Numbered from the stretch's first letter, positions 27,153 to 36,506 are shown. The stretch is DNA of 64,000 bases from Stenotrophomonas maltophilia (GCF_025642255.1 NZ_CP106759.1:2259501-2323500); one strand, 5' to 3'. The notes: generated by a model not told the origin, from the letters alone. Program-made: numbers and translations.

Positions 27153-27225
27153 GTAGCGCCGGGCCATGCCCGGCGGAATGTAGAGTGGCCGCGCGGTGCG
27201 CTCGCCGGGCATGGCCCGGCGCTAC
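27153..27225. repeat. Inverted pair of SMAG/REP palindromes between nrdA and nrdB
   Basis: One copy reads GTAG on the plus strand (27153-27175), the second on the minus strand (27203-27225). Each has its own hairpin, and together they form a larger dyad in the intercistronic space of the nrd operon. As RNA this could pause transcription or change the relative stability of the nrdA and nrdB messages. Confidence 0.85.
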
Positions 27226-27244
27226 CGCGGCTGGGGCGCAGCGA

Positions 27245-29608
27245 TCAGCTTGAACACCACTCGCATTCGCTGATGTCGATGTCGTTGGAGCGCACGTAGT
27301 AGGTGGTCTTCAGTCCCGCGCGCCATGCGCTCAGGTGCAGCTCCAGCAACGTGCTCGCACGGATGGTGCTGGGCACATACAGGTTGAAGCTGATCGACTG
27401 GTCCACATGGCGCTGGCGCCGGGCGTTCTGCCGGACGCTGGCGAACTGGTCCACCTTGTAGGCGCCCTTCTCGTAGTACGGCCAGGTCTCCAGCGACAGC
27501 CCGGGGGCCGCGACCGGCCGTCGGAAGTCCTTCTTCTCCTCGTAGTAGAACGCGCTGTAGATGGGATCGATCGAGGCAGTGGAACCGGCGATCTGGGCGG
27601 TGCTCATGTTCGGCGCGACCGCCAGCAGCCAGCCATTGCGCAGGCCATGGCGGGCCACCTCACGCGCCAGGCCCTGCCAGGCCGCATCACGGTAATCGCG
27701 GTCGCTGAAGTAGCGGCCGGTGTGCCAGTCGCTGCCGGCGAACATCGGATAGTGGCCCTTCTCTTTCGCCAGTTCGGCACTGGCCTGGATGGTCAGGAAG
27801 TTGATGCGTTCGTACAGGCGGTCGGCCAGCGCCTCCGCCTCCGGCGATTCCCACGGGATCGCCTGCTGCGCCAGCAGGTGATGCCAGCCGAACGTGCCCA
27901 GGCCGATGGCCCGGTACTTGCGGTTGGTGATCGTGGCCTGCGGCACCGGCAAGGCATTGAGATCGATCACGTTGTCCAGCATGCGCACCTGGATCGGGAT
28001 CAACCGTTCCAGCACGTCCTTCGCCAGCAGATCGTCCGGCGCGGTGACCGCCCGTCCGAGATTGATCGAGGACAGGTTGCACACCACGAAATCGCCGGCG
28101 CGGCGGGTGGTGACGATCTGGTCGCCGCTGACGATCTCCTGGATCATCCGCGTCGGGCTCATGTTCTGCAGGATCTCCGTGCACAGGTTGCTGGAATAGA
28201 CCATGCCCGCATGCTTGTTCGGGTTCCTGCGATTGACTTCATCGCGGTAGAACAGGAATGGATTGCCGGTCTCCAGCTGGCTGAGCATGATGCGCTTGAA
28301 CAGATCGATCGCGCGCACGGTGCGCCGGCTGATGCGCTCGTCGGCCACCAGCTCCGCGTAGCGGTCGCGGAAGCTGCCCGCACCGCGCGTCTCATCGTAG
28401 AAGTCCTGCAGGTACCAGCCCTTGGCCTGCTTCACTTCATGCGGGTCGAACAGGTACCAGTCGGCCCGACGCTCGACCGCCTCCATGAACAGATCGGGCA
28501 CGCAGACCGACGTGAACACATCATGCGCGCGCAGGCGCTGGTCGCCGTTGTTCAGGCGCAGATCGAGGAAGGCCTCGATGTCGCGGTGCCAGATGTCCAG
28601 GTATACCGCCACCGCACCTTTGCGCTGGCCGAGCTGATCGACCGATACCGCGGTGTTGTTGAGCTGCTTGATCCAGGGCACTACGCCGCCGGACGAGTTG
28701 GGCACACCCCGGATCGGTGCACCGCTGCTGCGCACGTAGCCCAGGTAGGCGCCGACACCCCCGCCGTGCTTGGACACGCGGGCAATGTCCGTATTGGAGT
28801 CATAGATGCCCTGCAGGCTGTCGTCCACCGTATCGATGAAGCAGCTGGACAGCTGTCCACCGACCTTGCCGGCGTTGGCCAGCGTCGGCGTGGCCACCGT
28901 CATGTACAGGTTCGACAGCGCCCAGTAGGCCTCGCCGACCAGCTGCATCCGCCGCTCACGCGGCTTCTCCTCCTGCATCAGGTACAGGGCGATGGTCAGC
29001 CAGCGCTCCTGCGGCAACTCGTACACCTCGCGGCTGCGGTCGGTGGCCAGGTAGCGCGTCGCCAGCAGGTACAGGCCGTTGTACGCGAACAGGCGGTCGC
29101 GGTCGGGATCGATCATCTCTCCGGCCTGCTGCAGCTCCTCCTTCGAGTAGCAGCGCAGGATGTCATTGCTGTAGACGCCACGGTCGGCCAGGCTCTCCTG
29201 CAGGCCTACGTACGAGCCGTACTTCAGGCTGACATCGTAGAAGCGGTTGCGGCTGGCGCGCTTGTACAGGCGGCGCAGGTAGATGCGGGCGGCGAACCGC
29301 TCCCAGTCCGGCGCGACCAGGTCCACACGGGATTCCGCCTCGCGGATCAGCAGGTCCACCAGGTCGTCAGCACTGATGCTGGGCTTGCGCTCAACCATCG
29401 CCTGCACCACGCGGCGGTAGTCGGCTACGTCCAGCTGCGGGAACTCGGCATGGATGGCGTCGATGCTGCGCTGCAGGCGCCCGGCGTCGAACGGCAGGCG
29501 TCGGTTGCCAGCCTCCTTGGTGATCCAGGTCGGCACGCGCTCGCCACCGGCGCGCAGGGCGTCGCCGGCGCCGGCCGGATCGGCCGCGCGGTAGGTGTAT
29601 TCAGTCAT
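27245..29608 (-). CDS. nrdA: Class I ribonucleotide reductase, alpha subunit NrdA
   Basis: A 787-residue R1 subunit. An N-terminal ATP-cone (TWITKEAGNRRLPFDAGRLQ near residue 28) gives allosteric activity control. Redox-active Cys are in QLSSCFIDT and FVVCNLSSINLG, the radical Cys with Asn/Glu in NLCTEI, and the C-terminal shuttle pair in ECEWCSS. It reduces ribonucleoside diphosphates to deoxy forms. The start ATG at 29608 (MTEYTYRA) directly precedes the ATP-cone; the long open frame upstream lacks coding character. Confidence 0.94.
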   Translation of the reverse strand: MTEYTYRAADPAGAGDALRAGGERVPTWITKEAGNRRLPFDAGRLQRSIDAIHAEFPQLDVADYRRVVQAMVERKPSISADDLVDLLIREAESRVDLVAPDWERFAARIYLRRLYKRASRNRFYDVSLKYGSYVGLQESLADRGVYSNDILRCYSKEELQQAGEMIDPDRDRLFAYNGLYLLATRYLATDRSREVYELPQERWLTIALYLMQEEKPRERRMQLVGEAYWALSNLYMTVATPTLANAGKVGGQLSSCFIDTVDDSLQGIYDSNTDIARVSKHGGGVGAYLGYVRSSGAPIRGVPNSSGGVVPWIKQLNNTAVSVDQLGQRKGAVAVYLDIWHRDIEAFLDLRLNNGDQRLRAHDVFTSVCVPDLFMEAVERRADWYLFDPHEVKQAKGWYLQDFYDETRGAGSFRDRYAELVADERISRRTVRAIDLFKRIMLSQLETGNPFLFYRDEVNRRNPNKHAGMVYSSNLCTEILQNMSPTRMIQEIVSGDQIVTTRRAGDFVVCNLSSINLGRAVTAPDDLLAKDVLERLIPIQVRMLDNVIDLNALPVPQATITNRKYRAIGLGTFGWHHLLAQQAIPWESPEAEALADRLYERINFLTIQASAELAKEKGHYPMFAGSDWHTGRYFSDRDYRDAAWQGLAREVARHGLRNGWLLAVAPNMSTAQIAGSTASIDPIYSAFYYEEKKDFRRPVAAPGLSLETWPYYEKGAYKVDQFASVRQNARRQRHVDQSISFNLYVPSTIRASTLLELHLSAWRAGLKTTYYVRSNDIDISECEWCSS

Positions 29609-30040
29609 GGTCCTGCGTCTCCAGGCTCGCACGCACGATTGCGCCGATGCCATGGCGGCCCTGCACGCGATACCGGCGCACGGGGCGATCGGGTGGGATG
29701 CCAAAGCGCGGGAACACCAGATCGTCGGCAAGTGCCTGCGCCTGCGGCCGGTATCCGGGCCGTGGGGGCGACCTGAGTCCGCACGAGGGCGGCCGCGTCG
29801 ACACGGCAAGCCTTCAGGGGCGGGCCGCGGGACGTGTCTTGCATCGTCCGGCGGCGGCGGCTGACCGGGAGTGACGGCCCCAACATAGTGGGGATGATGG
29901 ATATCGTCAACACAAGATGCAGTAAATAGCGCCCTCCGCGACGAACCGTCGCAGGATGCCGTGTTGCGTCTGCGCCGCCTTGTCGACGCCGCACGCATCC
30001 CCACTTCGATACAACCTCCACTTTCCGCGGAACATCCCCC
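29609..30040. other. 432-base gap between divergent nrdA and MDR reductase genes
   Basis: No convincing gene. A minus-strand frame at 29601-29804 could encode 67 residues (ending FGIPPDRPVRRYRVQGRHG...) and overlaps the nrdA start by 8 bases; it might be a leader peptide gene, but support is weak. Two NrdR-like boxes lie 270-317 bases upstream of nrdA (listed separately). If they mark the promoter, nrdA has a long leader of about 250 bases. Confidence 0.5.
29878..29925 (-). promoter_or_regulatory. Pair of weak NrdR-like boxes
   Basis: CCCCAACATAGTGGGG (29878-29893) and ACACAAGATGCAGTAA (29910-29925) match the 16-bp NrdR consensus ACACTATATATAGTGT at about 8 and 10 positions. Their 32-base offset equals the three-turn spacing usual for paired NrdR boxes. 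Single matches are poor; the spacing and the location upstream of nrdA are the main support. Confidence 0.35.
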
Positions 30041-31018
30041 ATGCGCGCTGCCCAGTACTCCTCCTTCGGCGACCCGTCCGACGTCCTTGCCGTCGCCGAG
30101 GCCGCCCTGCCTGAACCTGGTCCTGGCGAGGTGCGCATCCGTACCGTGCTCGCCTCCATCCACAACCACGATCTGCTGACCGTGCGCGGCCTGTATGGCT
30201 ACAAGCCGACGCTGCCGGCAATCGGTGGCAGCGAGGCACTGGGCGTGGTCGACGCGGTTGGCGACGGCGTCGACGGCCTTCGGGTCGGTCAGCGTGTCGC
30301 TGCCGCCTCGGTGCACGGCACCTGGGCCGAAGCATTCATCGCGCCGGCACGGATGGTGATTCCGATGCCGGAATCGATCCCCGATGAGACCGCTGCGCAG
30401 CTGATTGCCATGCCGCTCAGTGCGCTGATGCTGCTGGAATTCCTGCATGTCGAGCCAGGCCAATGGATCGTGCAGAACACCGCCAATGGCGCGGTCGGCA
30501 AGTCGCTGGCGATGCTGGCGCGGGCGCGGGGTGTCCATGTGGCCAACCTTGTGCGCAACGCCGATGCGGTCGCGCAGCTGCAGGCGCTCGGCATCGATCA
30601 TGTATTCGATACCTCGGTGGACGGCTGGAAGGACCGCGTGCGTGCAGTGACCGGTGAAGCGCAGGCGGCGGCCGCCGTGGATTCCATCGGCGGCGACGCC
30701 AGCGGTGACCTGGTCGACCTGCTCGGCCACCACGGCACGCTGGTGTCCTTCGGCGTGATGAGCGGCGAGCCCATGCGCATCCCCGCCGGAGGCCTGATCT
30801 ACAAGGAAGCCACCGTGAAAGGCTTCTGGGGCAGCAAGGTCAGCCAGGCGATGGCGGTGGACGACAAGCGACGGCTGGTGGGCGAACTGCTGCAGCGTGC
30901 AGCCGGCGGCGAACTGACGCTGCCGGTGGAACAGGTGTTCGCACTCGACGATATCGCTGCGGCGGTCAAAGCCGGCGCAGGTTCCGGCCGCAACGGCAAG
31001 GTGCTCTTGCGGCCTTGA
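30041..31018 (+). CDS. MDR-superfamily NAD(P)-dependent alcohol dehydrogenase/quinone reductase
   Basis: A 325-residue medium-chain dehydrogenase/reductase. GroES-like N-terminal half with GGSEALGVVDAVGDGV near residue 61; nucleotide-binding half with QNTANGAVGKSLAMLARARG near 146. It lacks the Cys cluster of zinc-structural alcohol dehydrogenases and resembles quinone oxidoreductases or 2-enoyl thioester reductases (MECR/ETR group). The substrate is unknown. It diverges from nrdA and is followed by tandem 34-bp repeats with a strong hairpin. Confidence 0.82.
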   Translation: MRAAQYSSFGDPSDVLAVAEAALPEPGPGEVRIRTVLASIHNHDLLTVRGLYGYKPTLPAIGGSEALGVVDAVGDGVDGLRVGQRVAAASVHGTWAEAFIAPARMVIPMPESIPDETAAQLIAMPLSALMLLEFLHVEPGQWIVQNTANGAVGKSLAMLARARGVHVANLVRNADAVAQLQALGIDHVFDTSVDGWKDRVRAVTGEAQAAAAVDSIGGDASGDLVDLLGHHGTLVSFGVMSGEPMRIPAGGLIYKEATVKGFWGSKVSQAMAVDDKRRLVGELLQRAAGGELTLPVEQVFALDDIAAAVKAGAGSGRNGKVLLRP

Positions 31019-31020
31019 CG

Positions 31021-31104
31021 GTCGGCCAACCGGGGTCAGATCCCTTTCTGTTGGGTCGGCCGACCGGGGTCAGATCCCTTTCCGTTGGAAAGGGATCTGA
31101 CCCC
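31021..31104 (+). repeat. Tandem 34-bp repeat ending in a perfect 18-bp hairpin
   Basis: Two direct copies of a 34-bp unit (31021-31054 and 31055-31088) differ at two positions. The second copy pairs with the following sequence: GGGGTCAGATCCCTTTCC (31066-31083), loop GTT, and its exact complement at 31087-31104. The structure lies directly after the MDR gene, so it can terminate its transcript, but the duplicated unit suggests a mobile REP-like family distinct from SMAG. Confidence 0.8.
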
Positions 31105-31253
31105 TGAGAGGAATGCGCAGCACCGGTCGATAACAGGGCCAGTCACTCGTTAAGAACCTGTGATGTATAACTGAATGCGCTTTCGTCATTGGAAGGCGCA
31201 GGCGAGCGCATGCGGTACTGGCGGCTCCTCTTCTGTCCGGCGTTGTCGCTTCC

Positions 31254-33881
31254 ATGTACCGCACCACCCTGAACCTGCTTGCCGGCGCCATCGCGCTGGG
31301 ACTTACCGCCGGCGCTGCCGGCGCTGCTGAAACCACCGATACCGGCAAGGACAGCAGCACGCTCGGCACCGTGCTGGTGACCGGATCCAACATCAAGCGC
31401 AGCGACACCGCCGGCCCCAACCCGGTGCAGATCGTCAGCCGTGAACAGATCGAACAGACCGGTCGCAGCACGTTGACCGATGTGCTGCGCAACCTGTCGG
31501 CCAATGCCGGCAACAGCTTCGACGAGCAGTACACCGGCAGCTTCGCGGCGGGCTCGGCGTCGATCGGCCTGCGCGGGCTGTCGCCGAAGAACACCCTGGT
31601 GCTGGTCAACGGCTATCGGGTGGCCAACTTCGGTTTCGCCCTCAATACCCAGGACACCTTCGTCGATCTCAATGCGCTGCCGATCAGCGCGGTCGAACGC
31701 ATTGAAGTACTGAAGGACGGCGCCTCGGCGGTGTATGGCTCCGATGCCATCGCCGGTGTCATCAACATCATCCTGCGCAGGAACTTCCAGGGCGTGGAAG
31801 TGGGCGGCGGCTTCGGTACGGCCACCCAGGGCGGCCTCGACGAACGCAAGGCCAATCTGCTGGCCGGTTTCGGTGACCTCGAACAGCAGGGCTGGAACGT
31901 GCTGTTCGGGCTGGACGTGCTCAAGCGCGATCGGCTCGACGCCGACCAGCGCGCCTATACCCGCAGCGGCGATTTCCGCGACAAGCCCGGTGGTCGCCTG
32001 GCCGGCTGGTCCACTGCCGGTGGCAACTGGCTGGCGAACCCGCGCGCGCCGCAGCCATTCTCGCCCTGCCCCGAGGGCAGCCAGCTGCGGCCCTACAGCG
32101 ACTTCGGCAGCAGCCTGCCCGGCCAGGCCTGCGCGTTCAATGCGCAGCCATTCAAGACCCTGCAGCCCGGTGCCGAACGCCTGCAGGCCTCGCTGAGCGC
32201 GACCTACCGCTTCAGTGACAACGTCGAAGCCTTCGCCGACGTGCTCTACAGCCACAACACGGCCGACCAGATCTTCAGCGCGCCACTGACCGTCGGCCCT
32301 GGCCTGCGCGCCTACAACCCCGCCACCGGCACCCTGCTCGACATTCCGGCAGTGCTGCCGGTCGGGCATCCGAACAACCCGGGCAGCGCTCCCCTGCCCT
32401 TCGAGTACACGTTCTTCGATCTCGGCCCGCGCCTGAAGGACAACACGCAGGTGTTCTACCGTGCATTGGCCGGCGTGCGTGGCCAGGGCGAGCGCTGGGA
32501 CTGGGAGGTCGCCGCGCTGACCTCGCAGAGCGAGCAGCGCGAGTACGTGGACAACTTCATCAACCGCTACGCGTTCGAGCAGATCCTGCGCGATGGCAGC
32601 TACAACTTCCTCGACCCGGCCAGCACGCCGGCCGCGCTTGACGCGCTGCGCCTGCAGACCAAGCGCCCGGGCTGGTACCAGCTGCACTCTCTGAACCTCA
32701 AGGCATCGACGTCGCTGTGGGAGCTGCCGGCCGGCGCGGTCGGCTTCGCCTGGGGCGCGGAGTTCCGCAAGGAATCGCTGGATGCACGGACCAGTGCGCA
32801 GGTGCTGTCCGGAACGGAGCTGCGGCCGGCGATCAACGTGGTCGATGGCGAGCGGCAGGTCAGCGCCGCCTACGCCGAGTTCAGCGTACCGTTGCATCGC
32901 ACATTGGAACTGCAGGTCGCCGGACGCGGCGACCGCTACGACGACTTCGGCAAGGCGTTCTCGCCGAAGTTCGCGCTGCGCTGGCAGCCGCTGGACAGCC
33001 TGCTGCTGCGCGGTTCGTTCTCGCGCGGTTTCCGCGCCCCCTCGCTGCCGGAAATCGCACCCGGACAGACGGTCAGCTACGGATCGGTGATCGACCCGCT
33101 CGACCCGTTGCAGCCCGGTGGCAGCCGCGGTGTCACCAACATCCGCACCGGCAATCCCGACCTGAAGGCCGAGCGCTCGCGCAATCTCAACGTTGGCGCG
33201 GTGTGGTCGCCGGACGCTGACAGCAGCATCGGCCTGGACTGGTACCGCATCGAGCAGGACAACCTGGTCAAGCCCGACAGCGCACAGTTCATCGTCGACA
33301 ATCCCGCCCTGTTCCCGGGCCGGGTCCAGCGCGATGCGCAGGGCCGCATCCAGTTCATCACCAACCAGTATGCCAACCAGGGGGAGCTGACCACGTCCGG
33401 TCTCGACCTGGAGGCCAGCCGCACCTTCCGCACCGACGGCTGGGGCAACCTCACCCTCGCCGGCAGCTGGACCCATCTGCTCAGCTTCAAGCAGCCCCTG
33501 GTAGCCGGTCAGGCGCCCTATGACGGCGCGGGCAACAACCGCCACGGCGCGCTGCCGCGCACCCGCGGCACCACGTCACTGAACTGGGCGGTGGGCGACT
33601 GGAACAGCACGCTGAGCCTGCAATATGTCAGCGGCTACGACCAGCGGGTAGCGACGGCCACCAGCAACCCGGGCCTGCGCGATCGCGTCAAGCCCTATCA
33701 CCAGCTGGACCTGTACGTGGCGTACGAAGGCATTCCCAACACCACGCTGTCGCTGTCGGTGCTGAACCTGACCGACAAGGACCCGCCATTCGACCCGGCG
33801 GGCGGCTCCAACGGCTTCGACATCAGCCAGTACAACCTGCGCGGCCAGTTCGTCACGGTGGGGGCACGCTACCGGTTCTGA
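31254..33881 (+). CDS. TonB-dependent receptor, substrate unknown
   Basis: An 875-residue outer-membrane receptor with signal peptide (hydrophobic LLAGAIALGLTAGAAGAAE), TonB-box-like segment LGTVLVTGSNIKRSD, plug (VERIEVLKDGASAVYGSDAIAGVINIILRR near residue 145) and a large barrel ending YRF. The GSNIKRSDTAGPNPVQIVSREQIEQTG start is typical of the large receptor group common in xanthomonads and Caulobacter, often for plant sugars, peptides or other non-iron substrates. I see neither a Fur-like box nor a neighbouring transporter to define the substrate. Confidence 0.85.
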   Translation: MYRTTLNLLAGAIALGLTAGAAGAAETTDTGKDSSTLGTVLVTGSNIKRSDTAGPNPVQIVSREQIEQTGRSTLTDVLRNLSANAGNSFDEQYTGSFAAGSASIGLRGLSPKNTLVLVNGYRVANFGFALNTQDTFVDLNALPISAVERIEVLKDGASAVYGSDAIAGVINIILRRNFQGVEVGGGFGTATQGGLDERKANLLAGFGDLEQQGWNVLFGLDVLKRDRLDADQRAYTRSGDFRDKPGGRLAGWSTAGGNWLANPRAPQPFSPCPEGSQLRPYSDFGSSLPGQACAFNAQPFKTLQPGAERLQASLSATYRFSDNVEAFADVLYSHNTADQIFSAPLTVGPGLRAYNPATGTLLDIPAVLPVGHPNNPGSAPLPFEYTFFDLGPRLKDNTQVFYRALAGVRGQGERWDWEVAALTSQSEQREYVDNFINRYAFEQILRDGSYNFLDPASTPAALDALRLQTKRPGWYQLHSLNLKASTSLWELPAGAVGFAWGAEFRKESLDARTSAQVLSGTELRPAINVVDGERQVSAAYAEFSVPLHRTLELQVAGRGDRYDDFGKAFSPKFALRWQPLDSLLLRGSFSRGFRAPSLPEIAPGQTVSYGSVIDPLDPLQPGGSRGVTNIRTGNPDLKAERSRNLNVGAVWSPDADSSIGLDWYRIEQDNLVKPDSAQFIVDNPALFPGRVQRDAQGRIQFITNQYANQGELTTSGLDLEASRTFRTDGWGNLTLAGSWTHLLSFKQPLVAGQAPYDGAGNNRHGALPRTRGTTSLNWAVGDWNSTLSLQYVSGYDQRVATATSNPGLRDRVKPYHQLDLYVAYEGIPNTTLSLSVLNLTDKDPPFDPAGGSNGFDISQYNLRGQFVTVGARYRF

Positions 33882-33937
33882 TGCGGAAACTGCACATGCA
33901 GCGCCGAGCCCATGCCCGGCTGCTTTACCGGCTTGAT

Positions 33938-33987
33938 GGAGCCGAGCGTGGGCTCGGCTCCACGGAGTGCGCGGACCAACGGTCCGC
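33938..33987. terminator. Two hairpins between converging genes
   Basis: GGAGCCGAGC/GCTCGGCTCC with loop GTGG (33938-33961), then GCGGACC/GGTCCGC with loop AAC (33971-33987). They lie between the ends of the TonB receptor and betT, so they probably end both transcripts. Confidence 0.6.
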
Positions 33988-34008
33988 ACCCATCGCAGCG
34001 GTCGTGCA

Positions 34009-35988
34009 TCACCGGCTCAGGTGCAGGAACTGCAGGTGCCGCTCGTACTGGCTGATGATGTCGTTGATGATCTGCTTGCGGCTGTATCCGACCAGGTCGT
34101 AATCCTGGCTGCCTTCGAACAGATGCACTTCGGCGCGGTAGTAGCGCTGGTTGCGCAGCTGCTGGGCGGCGAACGACGGCGTCAGGTAGCCGCGGAGGAT
34201 CACCCGATACAGGAAGTCCTGCTGCTCGCCATGGTTGACCGAAAGTTCCATGTCGCCGGCTTCGATGCGGGTATGTACGTCCCAGCCCTGTTCGCGCAGC
34301 TGCTCGGCCACGGCTTCCATCGCCGGTTTCACCGTGTCATCCATGAAGCGGTAGACCTGGTCGCGCACCGGGAAGTGCATGGCCTGCGCAAGCCGCTGGC
34401 GCCAGCCCTGGTGGTGGCGATCGTCGCCGATCAGCGGCGATGGCCGGTACTGCAGCGCGCGCTTGCGGTGCGACTCATCGCTGAACGCCCGGGTGAGGCC
34501 CCACATCATCAGCAGCAGCACCGCCGAGAATGGCAGTGACGCCAGCACCACCGCCGACTTCAACGCATCGATGCTGCCCGCCAGCAGCAGGCCTGCGGTG
34601 AGCACGGCGATCACCGTGCCCCAGAACACGCGCAGCCAGCGCGGGCCATCGTCTTCCGGAGCGCCGCCGTGCGACGACAGCGTGGACAGCACCACCGCGC
34701 CCGAATCGGCCGATGTCACGAAAAAGATGAAGCTGACCAGCACGGTCACCGCGATCACCGTGCGGCTCCACGGATAACCATCAAGCAATGCGTACAGCAC
34801 GGTCGGTGGGTCATCCACGGCCAGCTGTGCCAGCTGCTGCTGGCCATGGTGCAGCACCTGGTCCAGCGCGCTGTTGCCGAAGATCGACAACCAGGCCAGG
34901 GTGAAGCCGAGCGGAATCAGCAGCACGCCGAACACGAATTCGCGAATGGTACGTCCGCGCGAGATGCGGGCGATGAACAGGCCGACGAACGGCGCCCAGC
35001 CGATCCACCAGGCCCAGTAGAACACCGTCCAGCCGCCCAACCATGCCGGCCGTCCGCCATAGGCGTACACGTCAAAGCTCTTGCCGACCACGCTGCCCAG
35101 ATAGTCGCCCAGGTTCTGCATCAACGTGCCGAACAGGTATTGGGTGGGCCCGGCGAACAGCATGAACAGCACCAGCGCGATCGCCAGCAGCATGTTGATG
35201 TTGGCCATCCAGCGGACCCCCTTCTCCACGCCGGACACTGCCACGGCCACCGCCGCCCCCATCATGCTGGCGACCAGGGCGATCTGCACGAAGTTCGAGT
35301 GCGGGATGTCGAACAGGTGCGACAACCCGGCGTTGAGGTGCAGGACACCGAAGCCCATGTCGGCGCCGATGCCGAACACAGTGGCGACGATGCCCAGCGC
35401 ATCCACTGTGTAGCCGATCGGGCCGTTGATGCGCTTGCCGATCAGCGGATACAGCGCCGAGCGCAGCGCCAACGGCAGGTTGTGGCGATAGGCGAAGTAG
35501 GCCATGGCCATTGCCGCCAGCGCGAACACGCCCCAGCCATGCAGGCCCCAGTGCAGGAACAGCAGCTGCATGGCCTGGCGCGCGCCGGCCTCACCGGCGG
35601 CGGGATCGCCCTGCGGTGGCTGCAGGTAATGGGTCAGCGGCTCGGAGACACAGAAGAAGAACAGGGTGATGCTGATACCCGCGGCGAACAGCATGCCCGC
35701 CCAGGAGAGATAGCTGAACTCGGGCTCGTCATGGTCGGCACCGAGCTTGATGCCACCATACTTGGACAGCGCCACGCCGACCACGAACACCAGATAGAGG
35801 GTCATCGCCAGCAGGTAGTACCAGCCAACGTTGAGTGCCGCCCAGTCCTGTGCGCTGAGCAGCAGGCGTCCGGCACCGATCGGATAGAGGCTGACGAACA
35901 GCGCGAACGCCACGACGATGATCGCCGCGAAGGCGAATACAGGCCGCAGGGTGCGCACCGGGGATTGTTGCGGCTCCAGGGCTTCCAC
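34009..35988 (-). CDS. betT: BCCT-family choline/betaine transporter BetT
   Basis: A 659-residue transporter with twelve hydrophobic segments and the BCCT signature FYWAWWIGWAPFVGLFIARISRGR near residue 335. The long cytoplasmic C-terminal tail (about 150 residues from RKRALQYRPS) is typical of the high-affinity, osmoregulated BetT group. It imports choline (or betaine) for osmoprotection. No betA, betB or betI lies nearby. The start at 35988 precedes the first membrane segment by about 15 residues. Confidence 0.88.
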   Translation of the reverse strand: MEALEPQQSPVRTLRPVFAFAAIIVVAFALFVSLYPIGAGRLLLSAQDWAALNVGWYYLLAMTLYLVFVVGVALSKYGGIKLGADHDEPEFSYLSWAGMLFAAGISITLFFFCVSEPLTHYLQPPQGDPAAGEAGARQAMQLLFLHWGLHGWGVFALAAMAMAYFAYRHNLPLALRSALYPLIGKRINGPIGYTVDALGIVATVFGIGADMGFGVLHLNAGLSHLFDIPHSNFVQIALVASMMGAAVAVAVSGVEKGVRWMANINMLLAIALVLFMLFAGPTQYLFGTLMQNLGDYLGSVVGKSFDVYAYGGRPAWLGGWTVFYWAWWIGWAPFVGLFIARISRGRTIREFVFGVLLIPLGFTLAWLSIFGNSALDQVLHHGQQQLAQLAVDDPPTVLYALLDGYPWSRTVIAVTVLVSFIFFVTSADSGAVVLSTLSSHGGAPEDDGPRWLRVFWGTVIAVLTAGLLLAGSIDALKSAVVLASLPFSAVLLLMMWGLTRAFSDESHRKRALQYRPSPLIGDDRHHQGWRQRLAQAMHFPVRDQVYRFMDDTVKPAMEAVAEQLREQGWDVHTRIEAGDMELSVNHGEQQDFLYRVILRGYLTPSFAAQQLRNQRYYRAEVHLFEGSQDYDLVGYSRKQIINDIISQYERHLQFLHLSR

Positions 35989-36061
35989 GGGGCGGCGTTC
36001 TCCGGTCGATCAAAGAGTGAGCCGGCGGATTCTGGCTGAACGGCGGTGGACGCAGGATGAA

Positions 36062-36114
36062 GTGCTGTCGCGCGATGACAGCACAGGGACAGCACGCGCG
36101 TGGTATCACGCGCG
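36062..36114. terminator. Two tandem hairpins between the VOC gene and betT
   Basis: GTGCTGTC/GACAGCAC with a 7-base loop (36062-36084) and CGCGCGTG/CACGCGCG with loop GTAT (36095-36114). They follow the VOC gene stop on the minus strand and precede betT, so they can separate the two transcripts or fold in the betT leader. Confidence 0.55.
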
Positions 36115-36125
36115 CGCCGCGAAGT

Positions 36126-36506
36126 TCAGCGCATCACGTGCACGGCGCACAACTTGTTGCCATCAGGGTCGCGCAGGTAGGCCAGGTACAGCTGCCGCCC
36201 GGCCTTGTGGCGTACGCCCGGTGGATCTTCGATGGCGCTGCCGCCGTGGGCGATGCCTGCCTCCTGCCAGGCGTGCACCGCCTGCGGAGTCTCCAGCGCG
36301 AAACCAATCGTACCGCCATTGGCGTGGCACGCCGGCTGGCCATCGATGGGCGGGGTCACGATGAACATCCGCCCGTCCTTGACGTAGACCAGTCTTCCAT
36401 CTTCATCGGTGATGCCCGGTCGGCCGCCGATGGCTGCGAACAATGCGTCGTAGAAGCGGCGCGAGACCGCAAGATCATTGGAACCGACGGTGATGTGGCT
36501 GAACAT
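36126..36506 (-). CDS. VOC-family (glyoxalase/dioxygenase superfamily) protein
   Basis: A 126-residue single-domain VOC protein. The beta-alpha-beta-beta-beta repeats are visible as MFSHITVGSNDLAVSRRFYDAL at the N-terminus and the family end LAYLRDPDGNKLCAVH. Metal-type positions are His4, Glu near 72 and Glu/Asp in the second half, though the final DPDGNKL has Lys where glyoxalase I has Glu. The substrate is unknown; relatives include antibiotic-resistance and lactoylglutathione-lyase-like proteins. Confidence 0.8.
   Translation of the reverse strand: MFSHITVGSNDLAVSRRFYDALFAAIGGRPGITDEDGRLVYVKDGRMFIVTPPIDGQPACHANGGTIGFALETPQAVHAWQEAGIAHGGSAIEDPPGVRHKAGRQLYLAYLRDPDGNKLCAVHVMR

Noticed and set aside
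29601-29804. 67-residue minus-strand frame overlapping the nrdA start
   Set aside because: The last 40 residues look protein-like, but there is only a GTG start, no clear ribosome site and no known family. Kept only as a note in the gap entry.
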